Shown piece after piece: positions 1 through 5,006 of a stretch of DNA of 5,225 nucleotides. The position numbers were made by a program, and so were the translations under genes. The stretch spans positions 1-5,225 of the forward strand of contig JAGRJX010000316.1 of NCBI GenBank assembly GCA_020442545.1, given 5' to 3'. Numbering within the stretch: the first letter of the stretch is position 1; each line of letters begins with the position of its first letter. The DNA is from Lysobacterales bacterium. GTDB taxonomy: Bacteria > Pseudomonadota > Gammaproteobacteria > Xanthomonadales > Xanthomonadaceae. The notes under the pieces are model-generated. The model worked only from the letters and a program-made list of their open reading frames with translations, did no database searches and was not told the DNA's origin.

Positions 1-537
1 CTTGAAGTGGTCGAGGTCGACGATGGCAAGCGTCAGTGGGCGCAGGTGGCGCTGCGAGCGCGACAGTTCGCGTTCCAGCATTTCGACGAAATGTCGGCGA
101 TTGTGAAGCTCGGTCAGTGCGTCCAGCGTTGCCAACTGGTAGACCTCTTCGTGGTAGCTGGCCTCCAGGCTGGAGTCACTGATGAACTTGAGCACGCTCT
201 CGCCCACGGTGACGTGGTCGCCGTCACCAAGCTCGCTCTCGTCAATGGCCTGATCGTTGATGCGGGTGGGGTTGGTGGCACCGAGGTCGCGGATGCGGTA
301 GCCGCTGCCTTCCTTCCACAGTTGGCAGTGCCGGCGCGAGACGCTGGGGTGGTTGATCTGCAGATCAGCTTCATGCGAGCGACCAATCATCACCGCTGCG
401 TCGGCAACGTCGACTCGGCGCCCCAGACCGGCACCGTGAATCACGACCACGCAGGCCGCGTGCGGATCGGGGTCCGCCGGGCCGCGGCTGGCGAGCGTGC
501 GCTTGGTGGTTTCGTTGTCGTCGCGGTCGCGGGTCAT
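1..537 (-). CDS. FHA-GGDEF protein, probable diguanylate cyclase (3' part cut off by the window edge)
   Basis: The reading frame is open from an ATG at 537 to the window edge, giving 179 residues. An N-terminal tail of about 28 polar residues precedes an FHA domain at roughly residues 29-120. The domain is recognised by GRSHEADLQINHPSVSRRH (52-70) and DLGATNPTRIN (84-94), the phosphothreonine-binding loops of the FHA family. A short linker follows, then the start of a GGDEF domain with DALTELHNRRHF (139-150) and DLDHFK (174-179), the metal-binding N-terminal part of the fold. The GG(D/E)EF active-site loop lies outside the window, so catalytic competence cannot be judged. By family, such proteins make cyclic di-GMP from two GTP, here probably gated by FHA binding to a phosphorylated partner. 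There is no signal peptide or membrane segment in the visible part, so it is probably cytoplasmic. The start is preceded only by a weak AG-rich site. It is separated by 345 bp from the upstream permease gene, so it is probably its own unit. Confidence 0.9.
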   Translation of the reverse strand, partial: MTRDRDDNETTKRTLASRGPADPDPHAACVVVIHGAGLGRRVDVADAAVMIGRSHEADLQINHPSVSRRHCQLWKEGSGYRIRDLGATNPTRINDQAIDESELGDGDHVTVGESVLKFISDSSLEASYHEEVYQLATLDALTELHNRRHFVEMLERELSRSQRHLRPLTLAIVDLDHFK

Positions 538-563
538 GCTCTGGCCTGTGACGGTGCCGTGGC

Positions 564-569
564 AGTGTA
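564..569 (-). promoter_or_regulatory. Candidate -10 box for the FHA-GGDEF gene
   Basis: Read on the minus strand, this is TACACT in the context CCGCTACACTGCC. It lies 26 bases before the ATG at 537, so the 5' leader would be short. I see no good TTGACA-like -35 box at the expected spacing, so this is a weak sigma-70-type call based on one hexamer. Confidence 0.3.
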
Positions 570-751
570 GCGGAGGCAAGGCGACTGGCGCAGGGGTTTG
601 TGAAGGAAATCAGCGACCCGGTTCACGGATCGGGACGGCAGGAGCAAGCCGCTCGCTATACATGCTGTGAGATGAAGCGACGCACCGCATTGCTCGCCCT
701 CGGAACTGCAGGCACCGAACCAATGCCGGATTGCCGAGACTCAGTGCTCAG

Positions 752-789
752 GCATCGCTTGCCTTTCCTCGCTTTTCGGATAGCGATGC
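752..789. repeat. 8-bp inverted repeat with a 22-nt spacer
   Basis: GCATCGCT (752-759) and AGCGATGC (782-789) are perfect inverted copies. They could form a long-loop hairpin in the RNA downstream of the permease gene, or be a protein-binding site. The loop is long and no U-tract follows on the minus strand, so it is not a standard intrinsic terminator. A chance match of this size is quite possible. Confidence 0.3.
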
Positions 790-882
790 TGTCGCCTTCG
801 ATCGGGTCGAACACTGGCGGTTCTCATCTTTCCCTTGCGGCAGGCGAAGTGAGCGACTCGTTCCTTGCTCCCTGGCTGCTTC

Positions 883-1908
883 TTACCGCTGCGCCTGCGA
901 TGCGGCCTTGATGTCGGGATCGGTAGCCGCCGCGACCTGTGCGCGCTGGGCGCGGCGCAGCTGTGCCTCGCGGTGGGCGATGTAGATGTTGGCAGCGAAG
1001 ATGATCGCGGAGCCGATCAAGGTGTAGCGGTCCACCGATTCGGCGAACAGCAGCCAGCCGAGCAGGGCAACGATGGGCAACTGCACGAAGCTGATCGGCG
1101 TCAGTGCGGAGGCATCGCCGAGCTTGAAGGCGCGCGCCCACAGCATGTGTCCGGCCGTGCCGCAGAAGCCGGCCAACGCCACCCAGGCCCAGCTGGTTGG
1201 TGACGGCCACTCCCAGTATGGCAGAGCCGGAAACAGGGAGAGCGGAGCCCAGATCAGCGCCGTGATGAGGACGATCGCGTCAGGGTGTTCGGTGCGTGAC
1301 AGGTACTTGATGCTGATCGCCACCATCGCGCTCATCGCCGCCGCTGCGAGGGGCACCAGCAGTGCAGGCGTGAAGGCATGCCCCCAGGGGCGCACGATCA
1401 CCATGACGCCGACCAGTCCGACAATGACCGCTGTCCAGCGACGCATCCGGACCACTTCGCCCAGCACCAGCACCGCAGCGATGGTGACGAACAGCGGTGT
1501 CGAGTACGACAGCGAGATTGCTTGTGCCAGCGGCAGGTTGACGATGGCCCAGAATCCGCAGAGCATCGAGACCATGCCAATGGCGCAGCGAATGAGGTAG
1601 TAGCGCTTCTTGTCCGTCTTCAGCAGCTTCAGGCCGCCTCGATACAGCAGAGGCAGCGCGAAGAGCAGGCCGAACAGGTTTCGGAAGAACGCGATCTCGA
1701 AAGGGTGCAGTTGCTGTGAGGCAAAGCGGATCGCGATGGCCATACAGGAAAAGAACGCAGCACTGCCTACCATCAACAGTACCGCTGTCGACTGCGGATC
1801 GAGACCATCCCTGCCCCTGGGCGGCGACACGGCTGCGGGTGTCGGCGCAGACGAGCAGGCAGCGCGGGCGGGGTCACTCCGGGAAGGCGGGGGGGTTCGG
1901 GTCGTCAC
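883..1908 (-). CDS. EamA/DMT-superfamily permease (10-TM drug/metabolite transporter)
   Basis: This 341-residue inner-membrane protein has two EamA repeats, at about residues 43-173 and 183-310, giving roughly ten hydrophobic segments. Typical EamA features are the RNLFGLLFALPLL segment (76-88), the paired helix motifs LAQAISLSYSTPLF (127-140) and DASALTPISFVQLP (265-278), and Glu at the end of each following helix (LVLGE 147-151, LLFAE 286-290). The family exports or exchanges small metabolites; the substrate cannot be read from sequence. The start is GTG at 1908, which overlaps the murB TGA as GTGA. The upstream site is weak (TGGA), so translational coupling to murB is likely. The first 40 or so residues are rich in Pro, Ala, Ser and Arg, precede the first helix, and look unconserved. 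They include a run of seven C bases (1889-1895). I found no in-frame ATG or GTG just before helix 1 that is clearly better. The C-terminal tail (about 312-341) is polar and Ala/Gln-rich. Confidence 0.9.
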   Translation of the reverse strand: MTTRTPPPSRSDPARAACSSAPTPAAVSPPRGRDGLDPQSTAVLLMVGSAAFFSCMAIAIRFASQQLHPFEIAFFRNLFGLLFALPLLYRGGLKLLKTDKKRYYLIRCAIGMVSMLCGFWAIVNLPLAQAISLSYSTPLFVTIAAVLVLGEVVRMRRWTAVIVGLVGVMVIVRPWGHAFTPALLVPLAAAAMSAMVAISIKYLSRTEHPDAIVLITALIWAPLSLFPALPYWEWPSPTSWAWVALAGFCGTAGHMLWARAFKLGDASALTPISFVQLPIVALLGWLLFAESVDRYTLIGSAIIFAANIYIAHREAQLRRAQRAQVAAATDPDIKAASQAQR

Positions 1909-2951
1909 GGGTTCCAGTCGGCTCCAATGATCCGTGGCTCGGGCTCCAGCTCGACGTCAAAGCGATGCCGGACGTCGCGGGCGATGTCCCGAGCGAGTTG
2001 GAGAATCTGCGCACCGTGCGCACGTCCGTGATTGACCAGCACCAGCGCGTGCTGTTCGGACACGCCGGCATCGCCGATGCGCTTTCCGCGCCAGCCGCCG
2101 CGCTCGATCAGCCAGGCGGCGGACAGCTTGCGGGTGATGTCGTCATCCGTCGCGTAGTTGGGCAGGTCGGGATGTTTGGCGAGCAGGTCGTTGGCCTGCG
2201 CCCGCGAAACCACTGGATTCTTGAAAAAGCTGCCTGCATTGCCGAGCAGGCTCGGGTTTGGCAGCTTTGCGGTGCGGACGCGCGACACCGCCTCGGCTAC
2301 CTGGCGATGCGTGGGCTGTTCCACCCCCATGCGCTGCAGCTCGTCGCGGATGCCGGCGTAGTCCAGGCGCAGTTCACGCTGCTTCGGGAAGCGGAATTCG
2401 ACGGCGAAGACGATCCAGCGGTCATGCTCGCGTTTGAAGCGGCTGTCGCGGTAGCCGAAGTCGCAGTCCACGGCCGGGACGCGCTTGATCGCGCCGACGT
2501 CGCGATCCCAGGCTTCCACGGTTTCCACCAGCTCGCGGACTTCCACGCCGTAGGCGCCGATGTTCTGGATCGGCGCAGCGCCGACGGTGCCGGGAATCAG
2601 CGCAAGGTTCTCGAGACCAGGCAGGTTGCGCGCCAGCGTCCATCCGACCAGGTCATTCCACTCCGCACCGGCTTCGGCGCGGACCAGCGCGCTGTCGCCG
2701 TCGTCCTCGACAATGCGGATCTCGTGGGCGCGGATCGACAGTACCGGGCCGGGCCAGTCGCCGGCAAACAGCAGGTTGCTGCCGCCGCCCAGTACCAGCG
2801 GATTTCCGGCCTCGAACACCGGATAGCGGAACAGCTCGGCGAAGCCATCGGCGTGATTGACGTCAGCCAGAAGCGCCGCGCGAGCCGCCACCCGGAAGGT
2901 GTTGCGGCCTTCCAGCGAGGCATCGTCGAGCAGGGTGAAGGCGTCGGTCAT
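1905..2951 (-). CDS. murB: UDP-N-acetylenolpyruvoylglucosamine reductase MurB (type I)
   Basis: MurB is the cytoplasmic flavoenzyme that reduces UDP-GlcNAc-enolpyruvate to UDP-MurNAc with NADPH, the second committed step of peptidoglycan precursor synthesis. The 348-residue product is close to the usual type I length. FAD-binding elements are NTFRV (17-21), LGGGSNLL (54-61) and the segment from GLENLALIPGTVGAAP (112-127) to QNIGAYG (129-135). The active-site set is complete by comparison with E. coli: Tyr167-Arg168 in YRDSRFK, the proton-donor Ser241 in GNAGSFFKNP (237-246), and Glu338 in the C-terminal EPEPRIIG. The frame is open nine codons further to 2978. I chose the ATG at 2951 because it overlaps the pyrD stop as ATGA, has a GAGAG site five bases upstream, and begins where the family normally begins. 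Its own stop overlaps the permease GTG, so it sits in the middle of a coupled three-gene cluster. Confidence 0.97.
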   Translation of the reverse strand: MTDAFTLLDDASLEGRNTFRVAARAALLADVNHADGFAELFRYPVFEAGNPLVLGGGSNLLFAGDWPGPVLSIRAHEIRIVEDDGDSALVRAEAGAEWNDLVGWTLARNLPGLENLALIPGTVGAAPIQNIGAYGVEVRELVETVEAWDRDVGAIKRVPAVDCDFGYRDSRFKREHDRWIVFAVEFRFPKQRELRLDYAGIRDELQRMGVEQPTHRQVAEAVSRVRTAKLPNPSLLGNAGSFFKNPVVSRAQANDLLAKHPDLPNYATDDDITRKLSAAWLIERGGWRGKRIGDAGVSEQHALVLVNHGRAHGAQILQLARDIARDVRHRFDVELEPEPRIIGADWNP

Positions 2952-3967
2952 GCGCGCTCTCGCAGCGCCTCGACGCATTCGCCGATCAGCGCCGGGCCGC
3001 GATAGACCATGCCGCTGTAGAACTGCAGCAGCGAGGCGCCGGCGTCGAACTTGCCCGCCGCATCGTGGCCGGAAAGAATGCCGCCGACGCCGATCAGCGG
3101 CACGCGGCCGTCGAGTCGCTTCGCCATCTGTCGCAGTATCTCTGTGGATGGCGTCATCAGCGGCGCGCCGGACAGTCCGCCGGCCTCGTCCGCGAAGCGA
3201 TGGCCCTTGATGGCTTCGCGGTCGATGGTGGTATTGGTGCAGATCAGGCCGTCGACTTCGGCATCGAGAACCACGCCGGCAATGGCGTCCATCTGTGCGT
3301 CGTCGATGTCCGGCGCGATCTTCAACAGCATCGGTTTGCGAGCGCCATGCTTCGCCGCCAATGCCTCCTGCGCCTCGCGCAGCTGGTCGATCAAACGGCG
3401 CAATGCATCGCCCTGCTGCAGTTCACGCAGGCCCTGCGTGTTCGGCGAGGAGATGTTGACGGTGACGTAGCTGGCCGCCGGATAGACGCGTTCAAGGCAG
3501 TGCAGATAGTCGTCGGCCGCGTTCTCATTCAGCGTGTCCTTGTTCTTGCCGATGTTGATACCGAGCACGCCGGAGAAACGCGAGCGCTCGACGTTGCGCA
3601 GCAGGGCATCGACGCCGCCGTTGTTGAAGCCGAGGCGATTGATGACGGCCTGGTGCTCCGGCAAGCGGAACATGCGCGGCTTCGGGTTGCCGGACTGCGG
3701 CTTCGGCGTGGTGGTGCCGACCTCGATGAAGCCGAAACCCAGCGACGCCAGCGCATCGATATGCGCGGCATCCTTGTCGAGGCCGGCGGCGAGGCCGACC
3801 GGATTCGGGAAGTCGATGCCAAACACACGGGTTGGCAGTGGTTTCGGCTTCGCCGCCAGCAGCGGGTTCATGCCGGTGCGCCAGGCCAGCTCGATGCTGT
3901 TGAGCGCTAGGTGATGGGCTTTTTCCGCGTCAATGCAGAACAGCAGAGGCTTGGCGAGTCCGTACAT
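2948..3967 (-). CDS. pyrD: Dihydroorotate dehydrogenase (quinone), class 2
   Basis: PyrD oxidises dihydroorotate to orotate in de novo pyrimidine synthesis and passes electrons through FMN to membrane quinone. The 339 residues match the class 2 length. The N-terminal 35 or so residues form the amphipathic helices that dock on the inner membrane and distinguish class 2 from soluble class 1. The barrel contains PNPVGLAAGLDKD (54-66), the GTTTPKPQSGNPKPR stretch (85-99), INRLGFNN (109-116) and GVLGINIGKNKDT (133-145). NISSPNTQGLRELQ (171-184) carries the catalytic-base serine (Ser174 by homology). Further on are NTTI (245-248), GGLSG (263-267), and the FMN phosphate-binding GVGGI (293-297) with LLQFYSGMVYRGP (313-325). 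No key residue appears to be missing. The ATG at 3967 begins the usual family N-terminus (MYGLAKPLLF) but has only a weak ribosome-binding site (CGGAT). It is the first gene of the minus-strand cluster, and its TGA overlaps the murB ATG. Confidence 0.98.
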   Translation of the reverse strand: MYGLAKPLLFCIDAEKAHHLALNSIELAWRTGMNPLLAAKPKPLPTRVFGIDFPNPVGLAAGLDKDAAHIDALASLGFGFIEVGTTTPKPQSGNPKPRMFRLPEHQAVINRLGFNNGGVDALLRNVERSRFSGVLGINIGKNKDTLNENAADDYLHCLERVYPAASYVTVNISSPNTQGLRELQQGDALRRLIDQLREAQEALAAKHGARKPMLLKIAPDIDDAQMDAIAGVVLDAEVDGLICTNTTIDREAIKGHRFADEAGGLSGAPLMTPSTEILRQMAKRLDGRVPLIGVGGILSGHDAAGKFDAGASLLQFYSGMVYRGPALIGECVEALRERA

Positions 3968-3997
3968 GCGATCCGGGAAAGGCTCGGGAGGCCGCGT

Positions 3998-4003
3998 ATT
4001 CTC
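3998..4003 (-). promoter_or_regulatory. Possible -10 region for the pyrD cluster
   Basis: On the minus strand GAGAAT lies in TGAGAGAATAC, about 30 bases upstream of the pyrD ATG, in the only non-coding DNA before the cluster. A TTGCCC hexamer is further upstream, but its spacing (about 23 bases) is too long for a normal -35. The position is sensible but the motif match is weak. Confidence 0.22.
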
Positions 4004-4035
4004 TCACGTTGCGCGCGTTCGCCGCAGGGCAATCC

Positions 4036-4075
4036 GCGGGCATTCGCGATATGCATGGATTGCATTGGCGGGCAT
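4036..4075. repeat. Direct 8-bp repeat flanking a small inverted repeat in the divergent region
   Basis: GCGGGCAT occurs at 4036-4043 and again at 4068-4075, 32 bp apart, which is close to three helical turns. Between the copies, ATGCA (4051-4055) and TGCAT (4061-4065) form a 5-bp inverted repeat around TGGAT. The cluster sits between the divergent starts of pyrD (3967) and the plus-strand gene (4097). It could be an operator, but no known regulator's consensus is recognisable. Confidence 0.3.
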
Positions 4076-4096
4076 CGGGGACGATGATCGGGCCAC

Positions 4097-4567
4097 ATGC
4101 TGCGACAGGTTGCTGATGTCATGGCCGGGCCATACACGATCAGTTTCGACCATCGCCACGGCGAGCTCCGCGTCCAGGTCAAGGGCGAGAGTTCGATGGC
4201 GAACACGCTCGCCTACTGGAACGAGATTGCCGAGTGGGTGGCGCGGTATCGGCCGCAGTCGCTGCTTCTGGTTGATGAGCTGACCGGCACTCCGCTGACT
4301 GCAGACGAATGGATGGCGCTGGTGCAGGCCATGGACGGCAAGGGCTTCGATGCGTTGCGCATCGCCCACGTCAAGCCGAACGGCCTGGAGCGGGTCGAGT
4401 TCTGCGAGATCTTCGCCACCGAAGCCGGCCTCGATGCGCGGGTATTCACCGATGTTCGCGTCGCCGAGCTGTGGCTGCGCCATGGCGAACGGCGACACCT
4501 GCGTCAACGCGGTGACGACGTGGCCGATGCGCAGTCGGCTCGCAGGCGCAGCGACGAAAAGGTCTGA
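4097..4567 (+). CDS. Conserved-looking hypothetical protein, possibly SpoIIAA/STAS-like
   Basis: I do not recognise this 156-residue protein with certainty. Its layout fits a small alpha/beta domain of the SpoIIAA/STAS kind: strands at about 13-29 (YTISFD, then ELRVQVKG), a helix at about 36-50 (NTLAYWNEIAEWVAR), a buried strand QSLLLVDEL (54-62), a helix DEWMALVQAMDG (70-81), a strand DALRIAHVKP (85-94), a helix around LERVEFCEIFATEAG (97-111), a strand ARVFTD (114-119), and a final helix VAELWLRHG (122-130). The last 26 residues are charged and probably disordered. There is no signal peptide or membrane helix, so it is probably cytoplasmic. Codon third positions are strongly G/C, which supports this strand over the antisense frame (4004-4507). 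The start is uncertain: ATG at 4097, or ATG at 4121 (MAGPYTISFD), which lies 11 bases after an AGG and just before the first strand. Family members of this fold often act as anti-sigma antagonists or phospho-switches, but no phospho-site motif is evident, so function is unassigned. Confidence 0.75.
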   Translation: MLRQVADVMAGPYTISFDHRHGELRVQVKGESSMANTLAYWNEIAEWVARYRPQSLLLVDELTGTPLTADEWMALVQAMDGKGFDALRIAHVKPNGLERVEFCEIFATEAGLDARVFTDVRVAELWLRHGERRHLRQRGDDVADAQSARRRSDEKV

Positions 4568-4601
4568 GGCCAGTCCGACCTCGCGGGTGATACGCCCTCA
4601 G
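4564..4601. terminator. Weak inverted repeat between convergent genes, possible bidirectional terminator
   Basis: CTGAGG (4564-4569) and CCTCAG (4596-4601) are perfect inverted copies with a 26-nt spacer. Each arm contains the stop codon of one of the two convergent genes (TGA at 4565-4567, TCA at 4598-4600). The spacer has a small further pairing possibility around ACCTCGCGGGT. There is no T-tract on either side, so intrinsic termination is doubtful. Confidence 0.25.
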
Positions 4602-4888
4602 TGCGCGCCAAGCGCGGCGATGAAGGCCAGTCCGCCGAAGAACATGAACATCGCCACGATGGCGAGGATCGACAGGATCAGCATCGACCAGCCAAGGATA
4701 AGGCCGGCGAGGGCCATGCCGTCGCCTTCGATGGTGCTGGCTGGTGCGCGGCGGATTTCACTGCGGGCCATGTGCCCGCAGATCACGGCCACGATCGAGC
4801 CGATGAATGGAATAGCGATCCAGCCAAGGATGCCGAACACCAGGCTGAGGACGGCTGTGGTGCTGGTCTGGCGAACGAAGGCGTTCAT
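4598..4888 (-). CDS. DUF4190-type small membrane protein
   Basis: This 96-residue protein has two hydrophobic blocks, at about residues 11-38 and 57-93, joined by a short basic loop with ICGHMARSEIRR (36-47). The loop and the following EGDGMALAGLILGW (54-67) match the DUF4190 family pattern: helix, GH-x-A-x-x-x-I-x-R, then GxGMAxAGLxLG. The family is common in bacteria, sits in the cytoplasmic membrane, and has no established function. The frame is open to 4930, but the ATG at 4888 is clearly the start. It is preceded by AGGAGA with a 7-base spacing (plus-strand positions 4896-4901), and the upstream extension is hydrophilic and unlike the family. It is convergent with the plus-strand gene (30 bp between the stops) and separated from the upstream aldehyde dehydrogenase by a hairpin terminator, so it is probably monocistronic. 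Confidence 0.85.
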   Translation of the reverse strand: MNAFVRQTSTTAVLSLVFGILGWIAIPFIGSIVAVICGHMARSEIRRAPASTIEGDGMALAGLILGWSMLILSILAIVAMFMFFGGLAFIAALGAH

Positions 4889-4895
4889 TCTGGTG

Positions 4896-4901
4896 TCTCC
4901 T
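4896..4901 (-). promoter_or_regulatory. Strong Shine-Dalgarno site of the DUF4190 gene
   Basis: On the minus strand this reads AGGAGA, seven bases before the ATG at 4888. It is the best ribosome-binding site in the window. It decides the start in favour of 4888 over the in-frame ATG at 4930. Confidence 0.8.
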
Positions 4902-4970
4902 GAAGCGGTGGAATCGCGGGACGCTGGCAATCAGGACGACACGGTACGCCGGATGTGACGCAACGAAGGT

Positions 4971-4998
4971 GGCCCGACCCCGAAACCGGGGCCGGGCC
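4971..4998 (-). terminator. GC-rich hairpin, probable terminator of the aldehyde dehydrogenase gene
   Basis: The arms are GGCCCGACCCCG (4971-4982) and CGGGGCCGGGCC (4987-4998), around a 4-base loop. On the minus strand the single non-Watson-Crick position becomes a G-U wobble, giving an uninterrupted 12-bp stem. On the plus strand it is an A-C mismatch. This orientation fits termination of the minus-strand gene that stops at 5007, eight bases upstream. The sequence after the stem (ACCTTCGTTGCG) is only mildly T-rich, so the terminator is not textbook. The rest of the gap, 4889-4970, is the short leader of the DUF4190 gene. Confidence 0.65.
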
Positions 4999-5006
4999 GC
5001 ATCGCA

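Larger units (their letters stand above)
538..882. other. Gene-free intergenic stretch (345 bp)
   Basis: This lies between the permease stop and the FHA-GGDEF start. The open frames that touch it (plus strand 600-911 and 731-985, minus strand 824-1210) give low-complexity translations rich in Arg, Ala, Ser and Cys. They show no family motif and have poor starts, and the 731-985 and 824-1210 frames run well into the real permease gene. I see no tRNA cloverleaf and no clear U-tract terminator for the permease. The contents are the candidate promoter near 564-569, an 8-bp inverted repeat at 752-789, and a short direct duplication (CTCAG TG CTCAG) at 740-751. The stretch probably carries the 3' end of the pyrD-murB-permease transcript and the 5' control region of the next gene. 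Confidence 0.6.

Noticed and set aside
7..570. A 187-codon plus-strand open frame at the left edge
   Set aside because: It is antisense to the FHA-GGDEF gene, which shows canonical FHA and GGDEF motifs.
600..911. A 103-codon plus-strand open frame in the intergenic stretch
   Set aside because: It has no ribosome-binding site, irregular codon bias and no recognisable domain, and its end overlaps the 3' end of the permease gene.
2952..2978. A nine-codon N-terminal extension of MurB starting at 2978
   Set aside because: The ATG at 2951 forms the ATGA overlap with pyrD and fits the family N-terminus. The extension is Arg/Ala-rich and lies inside pyrD.
1716..3005. A 429-codon plus-strand open frame, the longest in the window
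   Set aside because: It lies antisense to murB and the start of the permease gene. The translation has no family motif and arises from the GC-rich codon bias of the real genes; murB on the opposite strand has every catalytic motif.
3065..3910. A 281-codon plus-strand open frame
   Set aside because: It is antisense to pyrD, whose identity is certain. The composition is that of a mirror frame.
4004..4507. A 167-codon minus-strand open frame opposite the STAS-like gene
   Set aside because: The plus-strand frame has the better third-position G/C bias and a regular strand/helix pattern. The minus frame would begin inside the plus-strand coding sequence and shows no domain.
4350..4958. A 202-codon plus-strand open frame across the end of the STAS-like gene and the DUF4190 gene
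   Set aside because: It overlaps two better-supported genes. Its translation is rich in Arg, Ser, Met and Pro without any motif.
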